Shown: positions 1 to 6,568 of the stretch, piece by piece
Layout: each line of letters begins with the position of its first letter
Position numbering within the stretch: position 1 is the stretch's first letter
Assembly (NCBI GenBank): GCA_050736615.1
Contig: JBOHWL010000181.1
Span: forward strand, 1 to 13,450
Source of the DNA: JBOHWJ01 sp050736615
Lineage (GTDB): Bacteria; Desulfobacterota; Binatia; Binatales; Binataceae
Direction of reading: 5' to 3'
DNA: 13,450 nt
Program-made: the position numbers and the translations under genes
The notes under the pieces: model-generated
Told to the model about the DNA's origin: nothing
What the model saw: only the letters and a program-made list of their open reading frames with translations
Databases searched by the model: none

Positions 1-38
1 GCGGGACGGCGTCGAGCCGCGGCTCGACGCCGTCCCGC
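1..38. repeat. Perfect 38-bp palindrome at the window edge
   Basis: Bases 1-19 are the exact reverse complement of bases 20-38, with no spacer. It lies inside the murF-like reading frame (codons 279-291) and keeps the frame open. A palindrome this long without a loop is unlikely by chance. Being exactly at the end of the sequence, it may be a fold-back artefact of assembly or library making rather than a biological hairpin. Confidence 0.9.
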
Positions 39-874
39 ACCAGTGTCGGATTGAGCGCGAGCGTCACGCGCTGGCGGCCGCCCTCGCTTATCTCGCGTCG
101 ATACAGCCGAACGTCCGCATGCGGCGCCTCACCGAAGGTCACCGTGCGCATCCCCGCCGGTACTCGCGCCGCGACCATCGCCTCCGCTGTGTCGATCACC
201 GCCGCGCGCGCGTGTTGGAAAATAGCCGATTCTTCCGTGGCTACGCCTTCGAGCGAGCCCAACCCTTCGGTGTGTTCAATATCGACGTTGAGCACCAGCG
301 CGACGTCCGGTTCAGTCATCGCGGCGAGTTGTGCGATTTCGCCCGTGCGGTTGGTGCCGCATTCGAGCACCGCCGCGCGATGAACCGGGCAGAGTGTCAG
401 GAGCGTCATCGGCACGCCGATTAAATTGTTGAGATTGCCGGGGGTAGCGAGAATATCGCCATACAGCGCCCGCACGAGCGCGGCGGTCAGTTCCTTGGTG
501 GTGGTTTTGCCTGCGGCCCCGCCGATCGTCACAAGTGGCAATTGGCGCGCCGCACGTTCGCGTTTCAGATGAAAGCGGGCGAGCGCCCCCAACGCGGTCA
601 GCGTGTCGACGGTGGCAAAACAGGGCAACACGCCGTTGCCCCGGCCATGCTCGACCAGCGCCGCGCCGGCGCCGCGTGCGGCCGCGGCGATGATAAAGTC
701 ATGGCCATCGCGCACGCCGCGAAGCGCGACGAACAGGCCCCCTTCATCAATCGTGCGCGAATCGATGCTGACGGAGGTGAGCTTGGAGACCGATCCGGTC
801 ATGCTGGCGCCGGTCGCGCTAATGATCTCAGCGGCGGTAAAGCCGCAGCGGTTGTGTGGAATCGGCGTGGCCAT
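1..874 (-). CDS. murF: MurF-like Mur ligase, N-terminal part (runs off left edge)
   Basis: Partial gene: 291 codons are visible and the 3' end lies outside the window; MurF is usually about 450-470 residues. MurF joins D-Ala-D-Ala to the UDP-MurNAc-tripeptide in the cytoplasm, the last soluble step of the peptidoglycan precursor. Residues 1-110 resemble the MurF N-terminal domain, with the substrate-binding DSR at 38-40. Residues 118-128 (GGAAGKTTTKE) are the ATP-binding P-loop. NNLIGVP at 149-155, the ECG...GEI stretch at 171-180 and the conserved His of EHTEGLGS at 201 also fit. The ATG at 874 has an AGGA Shine-Dalgarno 5 nt upstream. One oddity: where MurF normally has AKxE with a carbamylated Lys after GSLEGVA, this protein has TEES (212-215). 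It could therefore be a MurF paralogue. Family assignment is firm, exact substrate less so. No other mur gene is visible; purE is divergent. Confidence 0.88.
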   Translation of the reverse strand, partial: MATPIPHNRCGFTAAEIISATGASMTGSVSKLTSVSIDSRTIDEGGLFVALRGVRDGHDFIIAAAARGAGAALVEHGRGNGVLPCFATVDTLTALGALARFHLKRERAARQLPLVTIGGAAGKTTTKELTAALVRALYGDILATPGNLNNLIGVPMTLLTLCPVHRAAVLECGTNRTGEIAQLAAMTEPDVALVLNVDIEHTEGLGSLEGVATEESAIFQHARAAVIDTAEAMVAARVPAGMRTVTFGEAPHADVRLYRREISEGGRQRVTLALNPTLVRDGVEPRLDAVP

Positions 875-902
875 CGGAATCCTCTCAGATAACGCGCTGT
901 TC

Positions 903-931
903 ATTACGTCGGATTTGGCGCGGCTTGACAA
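903..931 (-). promoter_or_regulatory. Candidate sigma70-type promoter for the murF-like gene
   Basis: On the minus strand TTGTCA (931-926) is followed after 17 bp by CGTAAT (908-903). These match the sigma70 consensus at 5 of 6 and 4 of 6 positions. Transcription would start near 896, giving a short leader that includes the AGGA ribosome site before the ATG at 874. The same place reads TTGACA (925-930) on the plus strand towards purE, but no good -10 follows it. The 875-1049 gap holds nothing else recognisable. Confidence 0.3.
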
Positions 932-1035
932 CGATTATGGTGCGCACACAGTTTTTACAGGGTGCGGCCTTCTGGACGCGAGGAATAATGCCATTATGAA
1001 GCTGTCGAATTGGGTTGCGCGCCAATTATGTGATT

Positions 1036-1041
1036 GGAGGG
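1036..1041 (+). promoter_or_regulatory. Shine-Dalgarno site of purE
   Basis: GGAGGG lies 8 nt before the ATG at 1050 and 5 nt before the in-frame GTG at 1047. Both spacings are possible; the ATG is the more usual codon and is chosen. Confidence 0.6.
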
Positions 1042-1049
1042 AATAAGTG

Positions 1050-1544
1050 ATGGCTGCGAATGAGGCTCCCATGGTCGGGGTGGTGATGGGTTCGAAGAGT
1101 GACTACGAATACATGGCGGCGGCTACCGAAGTGATGGAGGAACTCGGGGTCACGCATGAGGTACGCATCCTGTCGGCGCATCGCACGCCCGATTTAACTC
1201 TCGAATACGCCTCGTCCGCCGCCGCGCGCGGGATTAAGGTGTTGATTGCCGGTGCGGGTGGCGCGGCCCATCTGGCGGGTGTAATCGCGGCCAAAACGAT
1301 TTTGCCGGTGATTGGCGTGCCGATGCCAACGACGAGTCTCAATGGGATCGATTCCTTGCTTTCCATCGTACAGATGCCCAAAGGGGTTCCCGTTGCGACC
1401 ATGGCGATAGGCAAGCCAGGCGCCGCTAATGCCGGGTTGTTCGCCGCGGCGATAATCGCACTAAGCGACGGTGCGTTGGCCGAACGGTTGGTCAAATGGC
1501 GCGAGGGCCGCGTCCGCGAACTGTTGGGACAAAGGCTGCCATAG
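1050..1544 (+). CDS. purE: N5-carboxyaminoimidazole ribonucleotide mutase (class I PurE)
   Basis: PurE converts N5-CAIR to CAIR in de novo purine synthesis, working after the ATP-dependent carboxylase PurK in the cytoplasm. The 164-residue product has the usual class I length and motifs. GSKSD near residue 14 is the phosphate and substrate loop, and SAHRTP near 42 carries the catalytic His. AGAGGAAHLAG near 66 and the block around SLLSIVQMPKGVPVATMAIG are further family signatures. It starts at ATG 1050, just after an in-frame GTG at 1047. No purK follows: the next gene is an unrelated exported protein, so purE is separated from its usual partner here. Divergent from the murF-like gene across about 175 bp. 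Confidence 0.96.
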   Translation: MAANEAPMVGVVMGSKSDYEYMAAATEVMEELGVTHEVRILSAHRTPDLTLEYASSAAARGIKVLIAGAGGAAHLAGVIAAKTILPVIGVPMPTTSLNGIDSLLSIVQMPKGVPVATMAIGKPGAANAGLFAAAIIALSDGALAERLVKWREGRVRELLGQRLP

Positions 1545-1595
1545 GTAATTGCACTTCATTATGATTGGTTGCATTGACCTGCCCGGCACATTTAG

Positions 1596-2351
1596 ATGAC
1601 GGCTATGCGCTTTAACTTGGCTTCGGCGCTTGCCGCCGCGTTGATGCTATCCGCGTGCATTCCCGCGCTGGCGCTTCAGGTGAAGACGGCGGGGAAGCTC
1701 ACGGTTCCTTCTGGCGCGCGGGTAATGCCGTTCTCCACGGATCCCGTCGTGCAGCGCGTGCTGAGCCAGGACCTGACCGCCGCCGGACGCGCTCCCGGCG
1801 CGCGCGCGCGTCAGCCGGTCACCTTGACGGTTACCGTCCGCGAGGATCAACTCAAGCCGGGTGTGTCGCTGGGTCAAATTGCCCCGGGTGATCCGCAAGT
1901 TGCCGCGCTAATCGCGGCGGCGGGTGCGACTCCTCCACCGATTGGCGATACTGGAAATGAAATCGACGAGGGGGCGCGCGCCCGTTACCTGCAACGATCA
2001 AACCTCGGACCGACCGACTCGCCAATGGAGCAGGCGCTCAGTCAAAATGGCGCGCCGCACGGAATGATGCCGCCGATCCCGGAAGGGGGTATGCCGCCAA
2101 TCGGTCCGCCCGGACAAGCGGCCAACGCTGGAGACACTCAAGCGTATCTGCAACAGGGACAGGCGCAACGCCAGTTCGCCCATTTCTACCATCAGGACAG
2201 CGGTCAATATGACACTGTGGTGGTGGCGCGGGCGACAATCAGCGGTAGTCCGAATGAGATGACAGTTGTCGGAGTGGCGTTACCAGGAGAGGATGCGCGC
2301 GCACTGAAACAAATCGTGGCGGAAACCATCGCCGGCGCATTATTGCATTAG
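1596..2351 (+). CDS. Unrecognised exported protein, possibly a lipoprotein
   Basis: 251 residues; I do not recognise a family. The N-terminus is a signal peptide: Arg at 5, a hydrophobic run at 8-18, then LSAC with Cys21, a good lipobox. A signal peptidase I site after ALA at 24-26 is also possible, so lipid anchoring is not certain. The mature part has an Ala-rich region, then a Pro/Gly/Met-rich linker at about 145-175, then a Gln-rich stretch. The C-terminal segment (about 205-250) alternates beta-like and helical patterns and could be a small folded domain. The start could be Met1 (1596) or Met4 (1605); neither has a clear Shine-Dalgarno. It lies 51 bp after purE in the same direction and could be read through from it. 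A cell-envelope role is inferred only from the signal peptide. Confidence 0.7.
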   Translation: MTAMRFNLASALAAALMLSACIPALALQVKTAGKLTVPSGARVMPFSTDPVVQRVLSQDLTAAGRAPGARARQPVTLTVTVREDQLKPGVSLGQIAPGDPQVAALIAAAGATPPPIGDTGNEIDEGARARYLQRSNLGPTDSPMEQALSQNGAPHGMMPPIPEGGMPPIGPPGQAANAGDTQAYLQQGQAQRQFAHFYHQDSGQYDTVVVARATISGSPNEMTVVGVALPGEDARALKQIVAETIAGALLH

Positions 2352-2421
2352 CGGCGGGTCGAAAAGGGCAAGCTTCCCAAATAATCGTATTCAACGCTGA
2401 GAGTGTGTGAAGATTTTGTTC

Positions 2422-2574
2422 TTCTGTCATTCCGAGCACAGCGAGGAATCCCGGATGTTTCTGTTTTTCCTGTGTTTTTTCGGGATTCTTCACTTATTTT
2501 TGAACGCACCTCGCGGACTCGTTTGCTCGCTTCGCCTGCGGCTACGCTGGCGGCAGACTCCGTTCAGAATGACA
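2422..2574 (+). repeat. Dispersed repeat, copy 1 (GTCATTCCGAG-type, MITE-like)
   Basis: The element opens with TTCTGTCATTCCGAGC and closes with CGTTCAGAATGACA, which are imperfect terminal inverted repeats. Inside, GAATCCCG (2446-2453) pairs with CGGGATTC (2481-2488). Copy 2 at 3203-3370 is clearly related in inverted orientation. Elements of this kind are common and dispersed in many bacterial genomes; no protein is encoded. Small frames across it (for instance starting at 2403 and 2407) are by-products of the repeat. Confidence 0.75.
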
Positions 2575-2589
2575 AAAACTCATAGACGT

Positions 2590-2619
2590 TGAGCGGAGCT
2601 TCGCTTGAAGCCCCGCTCA
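2590..2619 (-). terminator. Strong hairpin just past the hsp20 stop codon
   Basis: TGAGCGG (2590-2596) pairs with CCGCTCA (2613-2619), and GCTTC (2598-2602) with GAAGC (2607-2611). There is a single A/C mismatch between the stems and a GCTT loop. It lies 11 bp beyond the hsp20 stop codon. On the minus strand a run of five T follows only after about 13 nt, so termination is likely but the element is not a textbook intrinsic terminator. Confidence 0.5.
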
Positions 2620-2629
2620 GCCGCGATGT

Positions 2630-3103
2630 TCATGATTTGGCCGGCTCAGTCGAGGCGGGTTTGCCCTCGACTTGAATCGGTACGCTGCGCGCCTTGGCTT
2701 CTTCAGGCAAAGGCGCAGTCAATTCCAGCACGCCGTCGTGATAGGCCGCGGTGACATCGTTGGGTTTGATGCCGGCGGGAAGCTTAACCACGCGCATGAA
2801 GCTGCCGTAGCTGAGTTCACGATGGATAAAATCGCGGTCGTTCTTCTCCTGGCGGCGCTCGCGCTTGGCCTGGATGGTCAACTGATCCCCGGTGACGGTG
2901 ATATTCACGTCTTTGGGATCAATGCCCGGCAGATCGGCGCGAATAACCAGCTTGCCGTTGTCCACGAACGACTCCAGCGCGAGACTGCCGAATTGACCGG
3001 TTCCCGGTCGATTGCCGAAAAAACGGTCGATTAGATCGTCAAAGTCGCGGCGAACGCGATCCAGTTCACGGAACGGCGACCACATCTGAACTTCATTTGC
3101 CAT
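2630..3103 (-). CDS. Small heat-shock protein, Hsp20/alpha-crystallin family
   Basis: An ATP-independent holdase chaperone that binds unfolding proteins in the cytoplasm and forms oligomers. The 157-residue product has the family's usual length and order. The N-terminal arm SPFRELDRVRRDFDDLIDRFF (about 9-29, quoted as two overlapping motifs SPFREL and DDLIDRFF) is followed by the alpha-crystallin domain at about 44-148. Within that, RADLPGIDPKDVNI (about 55-68) and the C-terminal hallmark GVLELTAP near 125 are visible. A GGAGG Shine-Dalgarno lies 11 nt upstream of the ATG at 3103, a little far. No sigma32-like promoter was found. The gene stands alone, bracketed by two inverted repeat copies and followed by a strong hairpin. 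Confidence 0.94.
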   Translation of the reverse strand: MANEVQMWSPFRELDRVRRDFDDLIDRFFGNRPGTGQFGSLALESFVDNGKLVIRADLPGIDPKDVNITVTGDQLTIQAKRERRQEKNDRDFIHRELSYGSFMRVVKLPAGIKPNDVTAAYHDGVLELTAPLPEEAKARSVPIQVEGKPASTEPAKS

Positions 3104-3202
3104 GGTTCCGGTTACCTCCGTCTATATTGCTACTGGATCAAAAACTAACCATCGCGAGCCCGGAGGCAAGCGCCGATACGAACACTCCGTACGAGCCGGT
3201 CA

Positions 3203-3370
3203 GTCATGCTTTGAACCCAGCGCGCGGAACTCCTTATCCTCGAACCCCCAGCTCCGTGGGGCAGGCGAGTCCGCGAGTCGAGTCGCGTTTCAGGAAGTGA
3301 AGAATCCCGGTAAAAAGCGCGCAAAAGACAAAAAGATCCGGGATTCCTCTCTGCGTTCAGAATGACAGAA
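3203..3370 (-). repeat. Dispersed repeat, copy 2 (inverted relative to copy 1)
   Basis: Read on the minus strand it opens with TTCTGTCATTCTGAACGCAG (3370-3351) and runs through GAGGAATCCCGGAT. It then repeats copy 1 features in order: CGGGATTCTTCACTT and CTCGCGGACTCG. GAATCCCGG (3302-3310) and CCGGGATTC (3338-3346) form a perfect 9-bp internal stem. The far end near 3203-3215 (GTCATGCTTTGAAC) looks like a decayed terminal repeat, so that boundary is approximate. It fills most of the 330-bp gap between hsp20 and the RodZ-like gene; I see nothing else there except an 11-bp direct repeat, GCAGAGCTTCC, at 3382 and 3413. Confidence 0.7.
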
Positions 3371-3433
3371 TTTCCCCTTGTGCAGAGCTTCCATAGCCAA
3401 GTTCAGACTCGCGCAGAGCTTCCCTGGCGCCGC

Positions 3434-4066
3434 TCAGGGGCGCGCCGATTGCACGTTCACAGTATCAGCCACGGCTGGTGGTAACGCCGCCGGCGGCGCC
3501 GAGACGGACGGCGTGAAACCGGCGCCGCCCGCTGGCCGCGATGCGGTGTGGTCGGAAACTGGCGGGGCGGCGGTCGCCATAGACCCGCTTTCCTGATGGC
3601 GCTGGAATTCGATTCCGAACAACCACGCGACCAGCGCGAACAGGACCACCACAAGCATCAGCGGCAGGAAGCGGCGGCGACGCTTGCGCGCGACCACCAC
3701 CGGCGCGTACATGCGCGCGGCGGGTGCATTGTCGGCGCGCTGCACCTCGTGCACAAAGCGCATCGCGGTCTCCTCCGGGTCCAGCCCAAGAAAGACCGCA
3801 TAGCGGCGCAGAAAGGGAACGACATAGAGCTGGTCGGCGATAGGCGCGTAGTCGCTGCTCTCCATCATGCGCAGATAATGAGCCGGGATCCGCGTTTGGC
3901 TGACCACTTCGTCGCGGCTGAGGGCACGTTTCTCGCGCGCTGCCAGCAGGAGCTTGGCGAGATTCGAGTCGCCCTCTTCGGCTTGGGCTTGATCGGAGGT
4001 GCCTGGCGTTTCGGGTAACTTGCTCTGGAAAGTTTCCGGCTCTTTGATTTGCTTGGCCTCGTCCAT
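3434..4066 (-). CDS. RodZ-like membrane protein with N-terminal helix-turn-helix domain
   Basis: A bitopic inner-membrane protein. From the ATG at 4066 it has an acidic, polar N-terminal tail and then a RodZ/Xre-type helix-turn-helix domain (about residues 35-105). That domain includes REKRALSRDEV and IPAHYLRMME, and FLRRYAVFLGLDPEE closes it, as in RodZ. A basic stop-transfer cluster RKRRRR precedes one transmembrane helix (about 133-151), then comes a short Pro/Ala/Ser-rich periplasmic tail. RodZ links the MreB cytoskeleton to the cell-wall elongation machinery. At about 210 residues this protein is shorter than E. coli RodZ (337) and lacks its periplasmic beta domain, so I give no gene symbol. 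The ATG is preferred over GTG 4075 because GGGG lies 8 nt before it. The gene lies about 34 bp after the TPR lipoprotein gene and probably shares its transcript. Confidence 0.78.
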   Translation of the reverse strand: MDEAKQIKEPETFQSKLPETPGTSDQAQAEEGDSNLAKLLLAAREKRALSRDEVVSQTRIPAHYLRMMESSDYAPIADQLYVVPFLRRYAVFLGLDPEETAMRFVHEVQRADNAPAARMYAPVVVARKRRRRFLPLMLVVVLFALVAWLFGIEFQRHQESGSMATAAPPVSDHTASRPAGGAGFTPSVSAPPAALPPAVADTVNVQSARP

Positions 4067-4100
4067 CCCTGCCACCCCAGCGGTGTCGCCCGGTCGAATC

Positions 4101-4574
4101 CTAATGCGTCGTTTGCGTCCGAAATCGCATGCGGCCCGAGCGGATCCGTTTCAATTGTCGGCGTGCCTGCTGAACGTAACCAGATTCGGGCTGGCCGGAG
4201 TAGCCGGCCGCGGCCGAACCGTTGCTAATCGCGCTTTCCCAGTTGCCTTGGGCGAAAGCGAGAATACCGAGATAATCGTAGGCTGGGGCGTAGGTCGGAT
4301 CGTAGTCGATGGCCTTGTTGAAGTATTGCGAAGCGGAAATCATCTCGCCCCGCTTGTAGCGCTGATAGCCCTGTTGAGTGAAGATTTTCGCGGCCAGATG
4401 CCGGAGTTTGAGATTGCCGGGATCGTGTGTCAGCGCGGCCTGAATTTCATAACCCGCCTTATCGTATTGGCCCGCTCCGAAGTATTGTTGCGCGCGATCC
4501 TGATGGACTGCCGCGCATCCAATCGCCAGTATCATCATCAGCCCGCCCAAGATAACAAGCCGCGCGCGACACAT
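4101..4574 (-). CDS. TPR-repeat lipoprotein, PilF-like in setting
   Basis: A 157-residue secreted protein when started at ATG 4574, which has GAGGG 7 nt upstream; the ATG at 4580 is only 1 nt from that site. The signal peptide has Arg3 and Arg5, a hydrophobic run at 6-18, and LAIGC with Cys20 as a probable lipidation site (Ala at -3 is slightly off consensus). The mature part is built of TPR-like helical pairs: AQQYFGAGQYDKAGYEI (about 28-44), a middle unit with GYQRYKRGEMISASQYFNKA, and YDYLGILAFAQGNWESAI. The tail is very basic. TPR lipoproteins act as scaffolds; PilF/PilW aids type IV pilus secretin assembly. The direct order TPR lipoprotein then rodZ resembles the pilF-rodZ pair of gammaproteobacteria, but this protein is shorter than PilF and no pilus gene is visible. 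It follows arnT by about 70 bp. Confidence 0.75.
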   Translation of the reverse strand: MCRARLVILGGLMMILAIGCAAVHQDRAQQYFGAGQYDKAGYEIQAALTHDPGNLKLRHLAAKIFTQQGYQRYKRGEMISASQYFNKAIDYDPTYAPAYDYLGILAFAQGNWESAISNGSAAAGYSGQPESGYVQQARRQLKRIRSGRMRFRTQTTH

Positions 4575-4647
4575 CACCATACCCTCATAAAACTATAGAT
4601 GCCGTGAAGCTAAACCAAGTCTCTCACGCCACGATGCGAAAGAAATT

Positions 4648-6450
4648 TTAACGAACGGGACCGCAGGACGGACTCGCGGCGGCGGTGGTCAATGTGCGGC
4701 TGATGATCGCCACTTTTTTGCCTTCACATCCAATCACCACTCCAGGTGGATCGAGCAGAACGCCGAGATGACGCAAGTCGTGACGGTTGGCGATCAGCAC
4801 CACACATTGAGGGGATTGCCACAAGCTTAGCAGCTTTGAGTCGGTTGCAATGAAAGTTGGTTGAGCGTCCGCACTATGGCTAAATGGCGCCAGTTCACCG
4901 CGATAGCCGACCAGAGCTTCACGCCGGTGAGTATAGAAGGGTAGCGCTTGCACGTAATGACGATATGAAGCGAGGGTACAACTCTGACTGTCAAGATAGG
5001 GGATTACCGCGTGGGCCAGCTCGCGATAGGAGAACATCGGTGCCGCGTCCTCTCGCGCCTTCATTAGCAGGCCCATCGATAACATGGCCGCCAGGCCGAC
5101 TGCGGCGGCAGTGCCGCCAATCGTCCGCAGGGCCGAGCCGCGTCCGAACCTGACCCATATGTAGGCCGCGATCGCGCCTAGCGTAAGCACGACGACCAGG
5201 GCAAGGCCGTCCTCAACCAACGGTCCCGGTATGCGCCGCCGGACAATCGCGAAGGTAATCGCGACCGCGATGGCGATGATCAGGTTGAGAATCACGAACA
5301 GCGCCATGATGCGCCGCGTACGTGCGGCCGCGAGATGGCCGAGACGCTCGAGGCCGTATCCCGCGAGCAGCGCAAGCGGCGGAATACCCGGCAGGATGTA
5401 GGAGCCGAGCTTCGAGCGCGGAATTGAAAAGAAGACGAAGATCAAACCGAACCATAGCAGCAGGAACCACAGCGCGTCACGACCATCGTGGCGGTCATCT
5501 CCGTGATCACGCGCCGTGAGCATCTCCCTGACGCCGATCGGAATGAAGAACAGCCACGGCCACATCCCGCCCGCCACCACGACGACGAAAAAGTAAGGAC
5601 CCCAGCCATGCTCGGTGTCGTCAAGATAGCGGGCGATATGTTCATGGACGAAGAAAAATCGTAAGAAACCCGGATTGCGCTCCGCCACCAGCACAAACCA
5701 TGGTGCCGCCACCGCAAGATAGGCCACAATGCACCACAGCCACCGGACTTCGAGGGCGGCGCGAAACCGGCCGGTGACTATCAGATAAAGCAGCGCGATT
5801 GCGCCGGCTAAAATCAGCGCGACCGGCCCCTTGGCGAGCGTGCCCAGGCCCAGCATCGCCGCCGCCACAACCATCCAGGCGCGGCCGCCGCCGCGCCCCA
5901 GGCTGGGATAGCGGGAGGCGGCCCAGAAAGCGGTTAACGCGGCAGTGATACAGAAGGCGAGTTCCGGATCGGGGGTGGCAAAGCGCGCAAACGCAAAAAA
6001 AAGCGGACTCAGAGCCAGCGCCAGCGCGCCCAGCATCGCGGCGCTGGCGCCGAACATCATCTCACCCAGCGCGGCGATTAGGACCACCTCGCCCATACTG
6101 GAAAGGGCGGCCGGCAAGCGTACCGCGAATTCGTTGGCGCCCAGCAGCTTTATCGACGCGGCGTTGAGCCAGTAGACGAGCGGCGGCTTTTCGAAGTAGC
6201 GCACCCAATCGTCGCGCGGGGTAATATAGTCAGACCGCACGATCATCTCGCGCGCGACCTCGGCATAGCGCCCCTCGTCGGGCTCCCACAAGGCCGGGCG
6301 GCCGAGGCCTGGAAGATAAAGCATCAGCGCGAACAGCGCGCATAGAACGAGCCGCCACGGGCGCGTGGAAAAGCGGGCCATCACCGATGCAGTGTCCAAG
6401 CCGGCGCCGACGCGGTCAACCGTCCCTGGTCGACGGGCGTGGCGTCGCAC
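4648..6450 (-). CDS. arnT: ArnT-like lipid A aminoarabinose transferase (PMT-family, GT83)
   Basis: An integral inner-membrane glycosyltransferase that moves L-Ara4N from undecaprenyl phosphate to lipid A phosphates on the periplasmic face. In the 600-residue form a transmembrane helix at about 33-50 leads into LWEPDEGRYAEVAREM (54-69). This is the first periplasmic loop, with the catalytic acidic pair Asp58-Glu59. RYFEKPP at 84-90 also matches ArnT. Around ten further hydrophobic segments reach to about residue 470, then a soluble C-terminal domain. E. coli ArnT has about 550 residues. The GTG start at 6450 has GAGG 8 nt upstream; the ATG at 6381 would give 577 residues and fits the family N-terminus better but lacks a ribosome site. 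Divergent from arnC, whose product feeds the same pathway, which supports ArnT over other GT83 proteins; a different sugar donor cannot be excluded. Confidence 0.85.
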   Translation of the reverse strand: MRRHARRPGTVDRVGAGLDTASVMARFSTRPWRLVLCALFALMLYLPGLGRPALWEPDEGRYAEVAREMIVRSDYITPRDDWVRYFEKPPLVYWLNAASIKLLGANEFAVRLPAALSSMGEVVLIAALGEMMFGASAAMLGALALALSPLFFAFARFATPDPELAFCITAALTAFWAASRYPSLGRGGGRAWMVVAAAMLGLGTLAKGPVALILAGAIALLYLIVTGRFRAALEVRWLWCIVAYLAVAAPWFVLVAERNPGFLRFFFVHEHIARYLDDTEHGWGPYFFVVVVAGGMWPWLFFIPIGVREMLTARDHGDDRHDGRDALWFLLLWFGLIFVFFSIPRSKLGSYILPGIPPLALLAGYGLERLGHLAAARTRRIMALFVILNLIIAIAVAITFAIVRRRIPGPLVEDGLALVVVLTLGAIAAYIWVRFGRGSALRTIGGTAAAVGLAAMLSMGLLMKAREDAAPMFSYRELAHAVIPYLDSQSCTLASYRHYVQALPFYTHRREALVGYRGELAPFSHSADAQPTFIATDSKLLSLWQSPQCVVLIANRHDLRHLGVLLDPPGVVIGCEGKKVAIISRTLTTAAASPSCGPVR

Positions 6451-6568
6451 CCTGTCAGCCTCGCCATATGGACGAGAGGGTCATCTTTAACTGGATCGGA
6501 GCGTTTGTCAGAATGCTGGCCAGCCGCAAGCGCCTTTTGGGGGCCTATCAGCCCGCGGCAGGGTATTC

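Noticed and set aside
600..640. Apparent frameshift in the murF-like gene
   Set aside because: On careful re-reading the minus strand is continuous through ...GRGNGVLPCFATVD; no lesion is present.
925..953. TTGACA as a purE promoter
   Set aside because: No acceptable -10 hexamer lies 16-18 bp downstream on the plus strand.
51..1046. Several open plus-strand frames (51-383, 542-892, 603-1046)
   Set aside because: They lie opposite the murF-like gene, whose minus-strand translation carries clear Mur ligase motifs; the plus frames show none.
2403..2592. Small plus-strand frames with HSEHSEESR-like text
   Set aside because: They are translations of the dispersed repeat, a well-known source of false small proteins.
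3121..3142. TATAGA on the minus strand as a -10 for hsp20
   Set aside because: The implied start would fall at or after the GGAGG ribosome site, so it cannot serve the ATG at 3103.
3104..3300. Possible tRNA on the minus strand because of a GGGGGTTCGAGG stretch
   Set aside because: No matching T-stem, acceptor stem or anticodon arm could be paired; the stretch belongs to the repeat region.
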